This document shows, in pieces, positions 8,918 to 17,651 of a DNA stretch of 64,000 nucleotides. The notes under the pieces were generated by a model, which did no database searches, was not told the DNA's origin, and saw only the letters and a program-made list of their open reading frames with translations. Made by a program: the position numbers and the translations under genes. Positions within the stretch are counted from its first letter, which is position 1, and the number at the start of each line of letters is the position of its first letter. The DNA comes from Candidatus Tectomicrobia bacterium (GTDB taxonomy: Bacteria; UBA8248): NCBI GenBank assembly GCA_016192135.1, contig JACPUR010000035.1:186001-250000 (forward strand), written 5' to 3'.

Positions 8918-9504
8918 CAGAGGATCCACTTGAGAAGGACGAAGCCGCCGGCCAGCAGGAAAAAGAAAACGAACGTGAGCGTGTTGAAGTAGCGGTCGAT
9001 GAAGATGCGGATCGGGTGGCCGAACCGGTGGATCAGCCAGGCCACGAGAAAGAACCGGGCGCTCCGGCTCAGGGTGGAGGCGATCAGGAAGACCAGGAAG
9101 CTGATGTGGAATGCGCCCGCGGTCACGGTGAAGAGCTTATAGGGGATGGGCGTGAAGCCGGCGATGCCCACCGCCCAGGCGTCGTAGGCGACGTAGTAGG
9201 ATTGGATCAGGGCGTACTTTTCCATCCCGCCGTAGGCGCTGAGGATGGGCCTGCCGACGGTCTCGAAGAGGAAGAGCCCGACGAGGTACCCTGCCACGCC
9301 CCCGGCCACGGAGGCCGCCGAGCAGACGGCCGCGTAGAAGAAGGCGCGCGTGGGCCGGGAGAGCGACAGGGCCATGAGAAGCGGGTCGGGAGGGACGGGG
9401 AAGAAGATGGATTCCGAGAAGGAGAGGCCGGCCAGGGCCGTGGTCCCATAGTGGGAATGGGCCCAGCTCAGGACCCAATCGTACAGGCGCCGGACGCTAC
9501 GCAT
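8917..9504 (-). CDS. DedA/YqaA-like (VTT-domain) inner-membrane protein
   Basis: 195 residues with several hydrophobic segments. Features of the DedA/VTT superfamily, YqaA-type, are the FSESIFFPVPPDPLL segment with its Glu and Pro, a G-rich GGVAGYLVGLFLFETVGRP region, and AGFTPIPYKLFTVTAGAF. DedA-family members are implicated in lipid carrier or phospholipid translocation; the substrate here is unknown. The start is an ATG eight bases inside the end of the mutase gene, and its stop overlaps manC, so the three genes are coupled. Co-location with uppP and sugar-nucleotide genes is consistent with a role in envelope polymer export, by inference. Confidence 0.85.
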   Translation of the reverse strand: MRSVRRLYDWVLSWAHSHYGTTALAGLSFSESIFFPVPPDPLLMALSLSRPTRAFFYAAVCSAASVAGGVAGYLVGLFLFETVGRPILSAYGGMEKYALIQSYYVAYDAWAVGIAGFTPIPYKLFTVTAGAFHISFLVFLIASTLSRSARFFLVAWLIHRFGHPIRIFIDRYFNTLTFVFFFLLAGGFVLLKWIL

Positions 9505-10873
9505 TCGGGAGCTGGACGGAGGGGAACTTCTTGAGCTGGTCGAACACCTCCCGCTGGTAGGCCCGGAGCGAGCTTTCATCCAGGGCCTCGAAGCGGAGGA
9601 CGAGCACGGGCTGGGTGTTGGAGGCCCGCACGAGGCCCCAGCCCTTGGCGAAATTGATTCGCGCCCCGTCCACCTCGATGACTTCGTATTTCCCGCGGAA
9701 ATGGGCCTTGATCTCCTCCACGATGGCGAACTTGTCCTCGTCGGTGCAGTCGACCCGCATCTCGGGGGTGGCGATGGCCGGAGGGATTTCCCGCATCCGC
9801 TCGGCCAGCGTCTTTCCGCCGCTGCCCAGCAGGTGCAGGAGGCGGGCCGCGGCATAGATGGCGTCGTCGTAGCCCAGGTAGCCGTCCACGAAGAAGATGT
9901 GGCCCGAAAGCTCTCCCCCAAGGGGGGCCTTTTCGGCCACCAGGCGGGCCCGGATGAGGGAATGGCCCGTCGCGGACATGACGGGGCGGCCCTTCATCTT
10001 TTGGACGGCCTCGGCCAGCCGGGAGGAGCACTTGACGTCGAAGACGATGGCCTCGCCCGGCCGCCGGGCCAGGATGGGTTCGGCGTAGAGGATGAGAAGC
10101 TCATCCCCCCAGATGATCCGCCCGGTGGAATCCACCACCCCCAGGCGGTCGCCGTCGCCGTCAAAGCCGATGCCCACCTCGGCGCCCGTCTCCTTCACCT
10201 TCGCGATGAGGCTCTGCAGGTTTTGGGGGATGGTGGGGTCGGGATGGTGGTTGGGATAGGTGCCGTCGGGCTCGGTGAAAATACCCGTCACGTCGGCTCC
10301 GATGGCCTTCAGGGTCCGGGTGGCCAGGGGGCCGGCGATGCCGTTTCCGGCGTCGATGACCACCTTCACGGGACGCTCGAGCTCGAGCCCCTGGCTCGCG
10401 CGCGCCACGTAGTCGGGCTGGAGGTCGATTTCCCGGAAATCACCCGGCTGGGCCGCCTGGTGGAGCTTCTTGTCCCGGATGAGGTGATAGAGCGCCTGGA
10501 TTTCTTCCCCGTGGATGGCCTCTTTGTCCTTGGTAATCTTGAAGCCGTTGAATTCGGGCGGATTATGGCTTCCGGTGATCTGAACGCCCCCCCGGACGTC
10601 CAGCCGGTGCGTGGCAAAGGAAAGGCAAGGCGTCGGGACCATGCCCACGCCGGTGACGGCGCAGCCGGCCGCGCAGAGGCCCTCCCGGAGGTACTGGTAA
10701 AACTCGGGGGAGGAGAGGCGGTTGTCCCGCCCCAGGGCCACGTGCGCCCCGTTGGCTCCGCCCATGTGGGTCCCGATGGCCTGCCCGATGGTCCGGACCA
10801 CCGGCGGCGTCAGATCGCGGCCTACCACCCCCCGGATGTCATATTCGCGAAAAATGCGGGGATTCATTTCCAT
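9497..10873 (-). CDS. Phosphomannomutase/phosphoglucomutase
   Basis: 458 residues, the size of AlgC/ManB alpha-D-phosphohexomutases. Four domain motifs appear in order: active-site serine loop GVQITGSHNPPEFNG (near 95-108), metal loop FDGDGDRLG (near 236), sugar-specificity loop GELSGHIFF, and phosphate-binding RASNTQPVLVLRFEA near the C-terminus. It interconverts hexose 6- and 1-phosphates, feeding ManC. The ATG at 10873 follows GGGAAG at nine bases; in-frame ATGs at 10882 and 10867 are alternatives. A plausible sigma-70 promoter lies about 50 bases upstream. Confidence 0.93.
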   Translation of the reverse strand: MEMNPRIFREYDIRGVVGRDLTPPVVRTIGQAIGTHMGGANGAHVALGRDNRLSSPEFYQYLREGLCAAGCAVTGVGMVPTPCLSFATHRLDVRGGVQITGSHNPPEFNGFKITKDKEAIHGEEIQALYHLIRDKKLHQAAQPGDFREIDLQPDYVARASQGLELERPVKVVIDAGNGIAGPLATRTLKAIGADVTGIFTEPDGTYPNHHPDPTIPQNLQSLIAKVKETGAEVGIGFDGDGDRLGVVDSTGRIIWGDELLILYAEPILARRPGEAIVFDVKCSSRLAEAVQKMKGRPVMSATGHSLIRARLVAEKAPLGGELSGHIFFVDGYLGYDDAIYAAARLLHLLGSGGKTLAERMREIPPAIATPEMRVDCTDEDKFAIVEEIKAHFRGKYEVIEVDGARINFAKGWGLVRASNTQPVLVLRFEALDESSLRAYQREVFDQLKKFPSVQLPNA

Positions 10874-10928
10874 GGTTTTCATCTTCCCGTGAGAAGCGGG
10901 CGCCGATTTGGGCCGTTCAGCGGGCCAA

Positions 10929-10957
10929 ATTATTGCATTGGCCGAGTGACCCGGCAA
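10929..10957 (-). promoter_or_regulatory. Candidate sigma-70 promoter for the mutase-dedA-manC genes
   Basis: On the minus strand TTGCCG (-35, bases 10952-10957), a 17-base spacer and AATAAT (-10, 10929-10934). Start codon follows after about 50 bases. Matches are four and five of six to consensus, in an otherwise GC-rich intergenic region. Confidence 0.5.
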
Positions 10958-11043
10958 GAACAAAAGGAATAGGGTGTTTCCCTGGAAAGGGGGACAGAGG
11001 CATTTGGGCCGGAATGGCGAATGCCATCCTTGAAAAGGAGCGC

Positions 11044-11049
11044 TATAAT
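11044..11049 (+). promoter_or_regulatory. Candidate -10 element upstream of plsC
   Basis: A perfect TATAAT hexamer 83 bases before the plsC start, in the divergent 258-base gap. No good -35 box sits at 16-18 bases upstream (the TTGAAA at 11030-11035 is too close), so this is only a candidate. Confidence 0.35.
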
Positions 11050-11131
11050 CCATCGACGGGAGAAATGTTTCGGTTCATCCTTTGGCCGCCGTGTCCCCTG
11101 CCCGATTTCGAGGGAGTATCCAGGAAAACAG

Positions 11132-11827
11132 ATGGGCGGTCCGGGTCCTTGGAAAGAACGGTGGATGATCTGGGCGGGTGTTGTCCTGCTCGGGATTTTC
11201 TTCCGCCTGTTCCTCCGGCTGAAAGTTTCGGGCTGGGAGAACATTCCCGCCGGCGGCGGTGTCCTTTTCCTCAGCAATCACCGCTCGGCGCTGGATGTCC
11301 TCGTAATCCCCTGGTGCATCTACAAGAAATTTCCGCAAGAGGTGATTCGCCAGGTTTCGAAGGATGATCTCTTCCGGATTCCCGTCGTGGGGTGGGTCAT
11401 CACCCAGTGGCGGGCATTCCCGGTGAAGCGCGGGGCGGCCGATTTGTCTTCGCTCCGCCGACTGGAGGAATATGTCCGGCGGGACAAGGTGGTCCTCTAT
11501 CCGGAAGGGACGCGGAGCCGCGACGGTTCGCTCGGACAAGGCAACCGGATGGTGGGGCGGATCATCCGCGACGCCCGCCCCATGGTGGTCCCCGTGGCTA
11601 TCCGGGGGACCGAGAAAGTGGTCCCTCTCGGGAAGACGCTGCCCCGCCCGGGGGCCACGGTCGAGGTGATGTTCGGCCCGCCGGTGCCGCTCGGGGAGGA
11701 AATGGCCATCGGGAACGCGAAGGAATCGAGCCAGGCCATCGTAGACAAGGTGATGGCCGCAATCGGGCACCTTCTCGGCGAGGATAAAGCGCGCTCCCGG
11801 GCCGCGTCCATAGGCGGGGCCGGGTGA
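11132..11827 (+). CDS. plsC: 1-acyl-sn-glycerol-3-phosphate acyltransferase
   Basis: 231 residues with one N-terminal hydrophobic segment and the PlsC acyltransferase domain. The catalytic NHRSALD motif supplies His50 and Asp55 (HX4D), and the EGTRSRDG block near 124 binds the acceptor phosphate. It adds the second acyl chain to make phosphatidic acid at the inner membrane. The ATG at 11132 follows AGGAAAA at suitable spacing; the frame stays open upstream but without conserved sequence. The stop overlaps the next start (TGATG). Confidence 0.93.
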   Translation: MGGPGPWKERWMIWAGVVLLGIFFRLFLRLKVSGWENIPAGGGVLFLSNHRSALDVLVIPWCIYKKFPQEVIRQVSKDDLFRIPVVGWVITQWRAFPVKRGAADLSSLRRLEEYVRRDKVVLYPEGTRSRDGSLGQGNRMVGRIIRDARPMVVPVAIRGTEKVVPLGKTLPRPGATVEVMFGPPVPLGEEMAIGNAKESSQAIVDKVMAAIGHLLGEDKARSRAASIGGAG

Positions 11828-12342
11828 TGGCTTCCCGCGCCCTGCCGGCCGATTTCGCCCGTCTCCTGGGGGACATGCGCCGCCAGGAGCCCTGGGGCCG
11901 GAAGCTCTTCCGCCACCGTGTTTTCCAGGTGTGGGAGGGGGCCGTGGGGAAGTCGCTCGCCCGGGTCGCCCGGCCGGCGGCCGTGCGGGGCGCGCGGCTC
12001 TTCGTGGAAGTGAGCGATTCGGCGTGGCTTCAGGAGCTGAAACTCCGCGAGAAGGATTTGCTGGCCGGCCTCAATGCGGCGCTCGGGACGGAGGAGTTCA
12101 AGGCGCTGACGTTCCGGCTGGGGGAGTGGGAGCCGGATGCGCTTGCGGCCCGGGCGGAGGCGCCCGGGCCCACGCCCGCCTCCATCTCCGCGGAGGATGA
12201 GCCTGCGATCGAGGCTGCGCTCAAGGGCTTGGGCGACCCCGAGCTTCGGGAACGCGCCGAACACCTTCTTCACCGGGCCCGGAGCCGCGGCAATCCGCCG
12301 GGCGGGCCGTTGCAAGCCGTGCATGGGGGGAAAGGGGAATGA
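11827..12342 (+). CDS. DciA-like (DUF721) protein, predicted replicative helicase loader
   Basis: 171 residues. The DUF721/DciA core spans about residues 25-105: WEGAVGKSLARVARPAAVRGARLFVEVSDSAW followed by LQELKLREKDLLAGLN. Family knowledge: DciA is the ancestral bacterial loader or operator of DnaB in genomes lacking DnaC/DnaI. The C-terminal about 60 residues are Ala/Pro/Glu-rich and unconserved. It is coupled to plsC upstream (TGATG) and to the TPR gene downstream (ATGA). A dnaB gene lies about 10 kb away in the same window. Functional assignment rests on family similarity only. Confidence 0.75.
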   Translation: MASRALPADFARLLGDMRRQEPWGRKLFRHRVFQVWEGAVGKSLARVARPAAVRGARLFVEVSDSAWLQELKLREKDLLAGLNAALGTEEFKALTFRLGEWEPDALAARAEAPGPTPASISAEDEPAIEAALKGLGDPELRERAEHLLHRARSRGNPPGGPLQAVHGGKGE

Positions 12343-14060
12343 GGAAAGAGACGCTCTGGCTGGCGGGGGCTTGCCTGCTCGCCGGGCTGGGAGCGGGATG
12401 CGCGTCGTCCATGGAAGGGCAGGTGGAAGTCAATGTGGCCGACGAAACCGGCCTTCCGGGCACGGCGGAGTCCTATTACCACTTTATCCTGGGCTACCGG
12501 GACGAATTGAACAGCCGCCTGGACGATGCGCGGGAGAAACTCTCGCAGGCGGTACAGGGAGACCCAAAATCTTCCTTCCTTCTGACCCGGCTCGCGTCCC
12601 TCATGGTGCGCCAGGGGAACATGGACCGCGCCGAGGAGCTGGCGCGGAGAGCCGTCGCCCTGAACGGGAAGGAGACGCAGGCCTATCTTATCCTCGGGGG
12701 GGTCTATACGGCGCGCGGCAAGCTGGCCGATGCCGTCGCGATTTATGAGAAGCTGCTCAAGATCAAGCCCAACGAGAACGAGGTGCGGCTTCTCCTGGCG
12801 ACCTCTTATCTGGAGCTCGGCCGGAACCAAGAGGCGGTCGACATCCTGGAGAACTTGGCCAAGGACCAGCAAGGCGACGTACTGTCCCGGTTCTACCTGG
12901 CCCAGGGCTACATCCGCCTGAAGAAGTACGACGAGGCGGAGCGCGAGCTCAAGTTCCTCACCGAGCATCAGCCTCAGTTCACGCGCGGCCTCCTGATGCT
13001 GGGCGGCCTGCATGAGACCCGCGGCGAGTTCGGCAAGGCCGAGGAAGTCTACAAGAAGATCCTCGTGTATGAGCCGGACAATCGGCAGGCCCGCGCCCGG
13101 CTGGGCCAGGTTTACATCCGCAAGGAGAACCTGGAAGGGGCGCTCAAGGAGTACGAGCGGCTCGTCCAGGATGAGCCCGGCAACCTCGATGTCCACCGCA
13201 CCCTCGGCTTCCTGCGCTTCGAGCGCCGGAACTTCCAGGAGGCGCTGCGGGAATTTCGCTTCGTGCTGGCGAAAAACCCCAAGGACGAGCCCGTCCGCCG
13301 CTTCGTCGCCGCCATCTATGAGGAGCTCGATCAGGCCAGCCTGGCCGAGAAGGAGCTCAAGGACCTGATCCGGCTCGTTCCCCAGACGGTGGAGGGCCGG
13401 GTCCAGCTCGCCCGCCTCTATGCCAAGACCAACGCATGGGACAAGGCATCCTCCGTCTTGGACGAGGCCGCGGCCGTCAATCCGAAGGATGCCCGCATCC
13501 CCTTCGCGCGGGGCGGCATCCTGATGCGGCAGAAGAAATACGCCGAGTCGGTGGAGTTCCTCCAGGTCGCCGTCAATCTCGATCCGAAATCCACCCTGTA
13601 CCGTTTCAACTTGGCGTCGGCCTTTTACGAGCTCAAGCGCTGGGGCGATGTGGAGGCCGCGACGCGTGAAATCATCCGGCTCAACCCGAAGCACGCCAAT
13701 GCCCTGAACCTTCTGGGCTACATGTTCGCCGAGCAGAACAAGAACATCCCGGAGGCGGAGCAGCTCCTTACCCGCGCGCTCGCCATCGAACCGGCGAACC
13801 CGGCTTTTCTCGACAGCATGGCCTGGGTTTACTACCGGCAGGGTAGGTACAAGGAGGCCCTGGAGAAGATCATCCATGCCCTGAACCAGACGCCCGACGA
13901 CGCCGTCATGCTCGATCATCTCGGCGACATTCATTTCTCGCTGGGCGATGTTCCCAAGGCGCTGGACGCGTGGCGAAAGTCCTTGAAGGCGGATCCGAAG
14001 AATTCCGAGGTGCAGGAGAAGATTCGCCGCCATGAGGAGGCGGGGCGGAAAGCCCGGTAG
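12339..14060 (+). CDS. Tetratricopeptide-repeat lipoprotein
   Basis: 573 residues. The N-terminus is a lipoprotein signal with lipobox LGAGC (Cys21), so it is probably anchored in the envelope. The rest is a long run of TPR helices, about fourteen repeats (for example AYLILGGVYTARGKLADAVA, ALNLLGYMFAEQ, AFLDSMAWVYYRQGRYKEAL). It resembles the TPR protein that precedes lolB-ispE in Pseudomonas (PA4667 position). A scaffold role in envelope assembly is likely but the partner is unknown. The start overlaps the DciA stop (ATGA). Confidence 0.9.
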   Translation: MRKETLWLAGACLLAGLGAGCASSMEGQVEVNVADETGLPGTAESYYHFILGYRDELNSRLDDAREKLSQAVQGDPKSSFLLTRLASLMVRQGNMDRAEELARRAVALNGKETQAYLILGGVYTARGKLADAVAIYEKLLKIKPNENEVRLLLATSYLELGRNQEAVDILENLAKDQQGDVLSRFYLAQGYIRLKKYDEAERELKFLTEHQPQFTRGLLMLGGLHETRGEFGKAEEVYKKILVYEPDNRQARARLGQVYIRKENLEGALKEYERLVQDEPGNLDVHRTLGFLRFERRNFQEALREFRFVLAKNPKDEPVRRFVAAIYEELDQASLAEKELKDLIRLVPQTVEGRVQLARLYAKTNAWDKASSVLDEAAAVNPKDARIPFARGGILMRQKKYAESVEFLQVAVNLDPKSTLYRFNLASAFYELKRWGDVEAATREIIRLNPKHANALNLLGYMFAEQNKNIPEAEQLLTRALAIEPANPAFLDSMAWVYYRQGRYKEALEKIIHALNQTPDDAVMLDHLGDIHFSLGDVPKALDAWRKSLKADPKNSEVQEKIRRHEEAGRKAR

Positions 14061-14081
14061 GCGGCCATCAAACCATTGCGC

Positions 14082-14924
14082 ATGCGGCGTCTCGTCCTAG
14101 GCATCCTGGCGCTGTTCCTCTCCGGTTGCGCCGCGAGGGAAACCGCTCCGCCCCCCGTTCCGCCGGCCGTCTCCGAAGTCCTTGCGCGTATTCGCAACCG
14201 CCCCCGCCCGCGCTCCCTGCGGACGCTCGCCAATTTTCAGCTCCGGTTCAGCGCCGAGGAGCCGGGAGGGCTCCTCGCCCGGGAACTGGGCCTCGGGGGT
14301 ACCTATGCAGGGAAGGCGATTCTCTTGTGGCGCGCGCCGGCTTCCCTGCGGCTGGAGCCCCTGACTCCGCTGGGGACACCTGTCGCCGTCGTGGTGGCCC
14401 GGGAGAAGTCCCTGCGCGCTTACCTGCCCGGGCGGGCGAGATTCTTCGAGGGGCGGGCGGATGCTTCTTCCATGGCTCGGCTGTTCGGGGTGCCGATCGG
14501 CACCGGATTGCTCGTCCGCCTACTTCAGGGGGCGCTGCCGGTGGCGGAGGGAGCGGAGGCGGAGCAAGGCCGGATCGGCTGGGATGAAGAAGCGAGCGCT
14601 TTCCGCCTGGAACTTCCGCCGGGCGGGGGCCTGGATCGCCGGCAGGTGGTGTGGCTGGAGCGGGATTCCTGGAGGCCCCGCCGGGCCCTGCTGGGCGAGC
14701 CCGGTGCGGAGATGGAAGTGCATTTCGGGCCCTTCCGCGAATGGGGCGGGGGGCATCTTCCGGAATGGGTGGAGATGACCGCCCCGAAGGGCGCCAGCCG
14801 GCTTCGGGTGGAAGTTACACTGCCGCCCTCCGCTTCCCCGGCGGAATTTCCGGAGGGCGTTTTCGACCTGGCCGCCCCGCCCGGCGTCCGGGTGCTCCCC
14901 CTCGACGAAAGCGCCTTCCGGTGA
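14082..14924 (+). CDS. Outer-membrane lipoprotein in the LolB position (LolB-like/DUF4292-like)
   Basis: 280 residues with a lipoprotein signal and lipobox LFLSGC (Cys16). The body looks like an LolB/LolA-type incomplete beta-barrel: FQLRFSAEEPG, TYAGKAILLWRAPASLRLEPLTPLG, then strands ending EVTLPPSASPAEFPEGVFDL. Similarity to classical LolB is weak, but the gene sits directly before ispE-prs-rplY-pth, exactly where lolB lies in gammaproteobacteria. LolB receives lipoproteins from LolA and inserts them in the outer membrane. I infer a LolB-like role; DUF4292 is an alternative label. Its TGA overlaps the ispE GTG. Confidence 0.65.
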   Translation: MRRLVLGILALFLSGCAARETAPPPVPPAVSEVLARIRNRPRPRSLRTLANFQLRFSAEEPGGLLARELGLGGTYAGKAILLWRAPASLRLEPLTPLGTPVAVVVAREKSLRAYLPGRARFFEGRADASSMARLFGVPIGTGLLVRLLQGALPVAEGAEAEQGRIGWDEEASAFRLELPPGGGLDRRQVVWLERDSWRPRRALLGEPGAEMEVHFGPFREWGGGHLPEWVEMTAPKGASRLRVEVTLPPSASPAEFPEGVFDLAAPPGVRVLPLDESAFR

Positions 14925-15790
14925 CCACCCCTGAAGGTTTCTGGCTGGCGAGTCCCGCCAAGGTGAATCTAGGGCTGCGCGTGCTGGGGAGCCGTCCCGA
15001 CGGCTATCACGAGATTGTCACCTGGATCCAGCAAGTGTCCCTATCCGACCGCATTTGGCTGGGAAAACGATGCTCCTCCATTCATCTGACGGTGGCCGGA
15101 GAATGCGTCCCCGCTGGGCGGGGAAATCTCGCCTACCAGGCCGCCGCTGCCCTCAGGGGGGAGGCCGGGGACCGGACGCTGGGAGCCCGCATCCATCTTG
15201 AGAAGCACATTCCCGCCGGCGCCGGCCTGGGCGGGGGGAGCGGAAACGCCGCGGCAGTGCTGTGGGGCCTCAACCGGCTCTGGCGCCTCGGCTTGTCGCC
15301 GACAGCCCTTCGCCGCGTCGGGACCTCTCTCGGCTCGGACGTGCCTTCCTTCCTGGCGGGACCGGCCTCCCTCTGCCGAGGCAGGGGGGAGCGCGTGACG
15401 CCCCGGCCGCCCCTGCGGCGGGGGTGGTTCGTCTTGGCCAAACCTGGCTACTCTCTCTCGACAGCCGAGGTTTACGGCTGGATCCGGGGGGCCCGGAGCG
15501 GTCAGGAGGCAGCAGAGCCTGTGACGAACGACAGAACGCCCATCTATCGGAATGATCTGGAAAAAGTGGTGTTCGCCCGCCACCCTGGCCTGAAAAAGGC
15601 CCGCGATCGCATGCTCTGCCTGGGCGCCTCCCGGGCGATGCTGAGCGGCAGCGGGGCCGCGCTGTGGGGTTTATTCTCCAGCCAGGAAGAGGCGCTCAAG
15701 GCTCTGGCTGGATTCCGGCCGGGCCGGGGGTGGAGGGTCTGGCTCGCCCGGCCGCTGACGGCTTCCGCTTGGCTCGTCCGGAAAGAATGA
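14921..15790 (+). CDS. ispE: 4-diphosphocytidyl-2-C-methyl-D-erythritol kinase
   Basis: 289 residues from a GTG that overlaps the preceding stop (GTGA). It is a GHMP kinase: substrate motif SPAKVNLGLRVLGSRPDGYHE (from residue 11) and ATP-binding PAGAGLGGGSGNAA (about 96-109), with the C-terminal LSGSGAALWGLF motif. It phosphorylates CDP-methylerythritol in the non-mevalonate isoprenoid pathway. No upstream ATG is compatible with the conserved N-terminus, so the GTG is well supported. Confidence 0.96.
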   Translation: MTTPEGFWLASPAKVNLGLRVLGSRPDGYHEIVTWIQQVSLSDRIWLGKRCSSIHLTVAGECVPAGRGNLAYQAAAALRGEAGDRTLGARIHLEKHIPAGAGLGGGSGNAAAVLWGLNRLWRLGLSPTALRRVGTSLGSDVPSFLAGPASLCRGRGERVTPRPPLRRGWFVLAKPGYSLSTAEVYGWIRGARSGQEAAEPVTNDRTPIYRNDLEKVVFARHPGLKKARDRMLCLGASRAMLSGSGAALWGLFSSQEEALKALAGFRPGRGWRVWLARPLTASAWLVRKE

Positions 15791-15937
15791 GAGGCGACAT
15801 GCCCGGCCGCGCGTGAAGAAACACGAACGAATAGCGAAATTATATCTTTTTTGCATTTCCGCCCGACTGGCGGCGCGACTTGACCCCATTAGGAAATTTG
15901 AGTACTTAGAACCGCTCTTTGACTTCGGCCCCCGCGC

Positions 15938-16897
15938 ATGGAGACGGACGAAGTGAGGGACTACGAGCTCAAGGTCTTCGGGGGCCGGTCGAACCCCGAC
16001 CTGTTCACCGAGATTGTGAAGGCGCTCGGCGTCCAGCCGGGGATGATCGAAATCGAGGACTTCAGCGACGGGGAAACCTTCGTCCGGATCGAGGAGAACA
16101 TCCGGGGAGCCGACGTCTTCGCCATCCAGAGCATCTGCCATCCGGGAAACGCCAACCTGATGGAGATGCTCATCATGATGGACGCCTTCCGGCGATCGTC
16201 GGCCGAACGGATCACGGCGGTCATCCCGTACTACGGCTATGCCCGCCAGGACCGGAAGGTCCAGCCGCGCGTGCCCATCACGGCCAAGCTGGTGGCGAAT
16301 CTGCTCGCCGCGGCGGGCGCGGACCGGGTCATCACGATGGACCTGCATGCGGGCCAGATCCAAGGGTTTTTCGACATTCCCGTGGATCACCTATATGCCG
16401 CGCCCATCATGATCGACTATTTCTGCCAAAAGAACTTGCAGGACCTCGTCGTGGTTTCTCCCGACGCCGGCGGGGTGGAGCGGGCACGGGCCTACGCCAA
16501 GCGGCTGAACGCCGGCCTCGGCATCATCGACAAGCGCCGGGAGCGGGCGAACGTGGCGGAGGTGGTCCGCATCATCGGAGACGTGAAGGACCGCGACGTT
16601 CTCATGGTGGATGACATCGTGGACACGGCGGGCACCCTGACCCAGGGGGCTCAGGCGCTCATGGATGCGGGCGCCCGGCGGGTCTTCGCGAGCTGCACCC
16701 ACGCCGTCCTCTCCGGCCCCGCCATCAAGCGAATCAATGGCTCGTGCCTGGCGGAGGTTGCGATCACCGACACCATACCGTTGTCCGAGGAGGGGACGCG
16801 CTCCGGCAAGATCACGGTGCTGAGCGTGGGTCATCTCCTGGCCGAGGCGATCCGCCGCATCCACGAGGGCGCGTCGGTCAGCAGCCTCTTCGTCTGA
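15938..16897 (+). CDS. prs: Ribose-phosphate pyrophosphokinase
   Basis: 319 residues. It makes PRPP from ribose 5-phosphate and ATP. Family motifs are DYELKVFGGRSNPDL at the start, SSAERITAVIPYYGYARQDRK, and the PRPP loop DVLMVDDIVDTAGTL (about 219-233). The ATG at 15938 has no good ribosome site; the GTG at 15953 has GGAG nine bases upstream and gives the more usual N-terminus, so the true start may be there. The 147-base gap to ispE is AT-richer than its surroundings and lacks the tRNA-Gln gene present at this place in Pseudomonas. Confidence 0.96.
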   Translation: METDEVRDYELKVFGGRSNPDLFTEIVKALGVQPGMIEIEDFSDGETFVRIEENIRGADVFAIQSICHPGNANLMEMLIMMDAFRRSSAERITAVIPYYGYARQDRKVQPRVPITAKLVANLLAAAGADRVITMDLHAGQIQGFFDIPVDHLYAAPIMIDYFCQKNLQDLVVVSPDAGGVERARAYAKRLNAGLGIIDKRRERANVAEVVRIIGDVKDRDVLMVDDIVDTAGTLTQGAQALMDAGARRVFASCTHAVLSGPAIKRINGSCLAEVAITDTIPLSEEGTRSGKITVLSVGHLLAEAIRRIHEGASVSSLFV

Positions 16898-16900
16898 GAA

Positions 16901-16917
16901 GGCCCGCCCGGCGGGCC
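16901..16917 (+). repeat. Intercistronic hairpin, prs-rplY
   Basis: Seven-bp perfect inverted repeat GGCCCGC / GCGGGCC with a CCG loop, no T run. It lies immediately after the prs stop and before the rplY ribosome site; it could protect the prs mRNA end or adjust coupling. Confidence 0.4.
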
Positions 16918-16937
16918 AACCGTTGGAGTAAACCGAG

Positions 16938-17621
16938 ATGGACAGAGTCAATCTGGAAGTAGAGCGCCGCACAGGGAAGGGCAAGAGCGCCGCGCGCCAC
17001 CTCCGCCGGGAGGGAAAGGTCCCCGCGGTGGTGTACGGGATCCATGACCCGGCCTCGGTGGCGGTCAGCCCCAAGGAGCTCGACCGGGTGCTCGGCACCC
17101 GGGCGGGCGTCAACGTCATCGTTCAATTGAACGTTACGGGCGATGCCCAGGGCGAGCGTCCCGTCCTGATCAAGGACCTCCAGCGCGACCCCATGAAGGG
17201 CAGAATCCTGCATGCGGATTTTCTCGAAATCCGCATGGACCGCAAGATCAAGGTCGAGGTGCCCATCATCCTCAAGGGTGACGCCCCCGGCATCAAGCAG
17301 GGGGGCGTGCTGTCCCAACTCCTCCGCGAGCTGGAGGTGGAGTGCCTCCCGATCGCCATCCCCGAGGAAATCGTCGTGGACGTTTCCGGCGTCAACCTGA
17401 ACGGCGTCGTCCACGTGCGCGAGATATCGCTCCCGGAGGGCGTGGACCTCATGACCGATCCGGAGGAGCCCATCCTGACGGTGGTGGCTCCGGAAGAAGA
17501 GAAGCCGGCCGAGGAGGCCGCCGCCGTCGCGGCCGAGGGCGCTCTTCCGGCGGAGGGCGCTGCCGCGGCCCCCGCGGGCGAAGCGGCCAAGGCCGAGTCT
17601 GGCAAGGAAGAGAAGAAGTAG
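16938..17621 (+). CDS. rplY: 50S ribosomal protein L25, general stress protein CTC type
   Basis: 227 residues: an N-terminal L25 domain (1-95; RTGKGKSAARHLRREGKVPAVVYG) that binds 5S rRNA, a C-terminal TL5/CTC beta domain (about 100-185), and a tail rich in Ala and Glu (PAEEAAAVAAEGALPAEGAA...). The two-domain form is the usual one outside enterics. It sits between prs and pth as in Pseudomonas and Bacillus. The ATG follows GGAGTAAACCGAG. Confidence 0.95.
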   Translation: MDRVNLEVERRTGKGKSAARHLRREGKVPAVVYGIHDPASVAVSPKELDRVLGTRAGVNVIVQLNVTGDAQGERPVLIKDLQRDPMKGRILHADFLEIRMDRKIKVEVPIILKGDAPGIKQGGVLSQLLRELEVECLPIAIPEEIVVDVSGVNLNGVVHVREISLPEGVDLMTDPEEPILTVVAPEEEKPAEEAAAVAAEGALPAEGAAAAPAGEAAKAESGKEEKK

Positions 17622-17651
17622 GGGGGAGGGCCGCGCGTCTCGGCCGGACCG

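Noticed and set aside
15791-15937. tRNA-Gln gene between ispE and prs as in Pseudomonas.
   Set aside because: No cloverleaf or T-loop sequence is present in the 147 bases.
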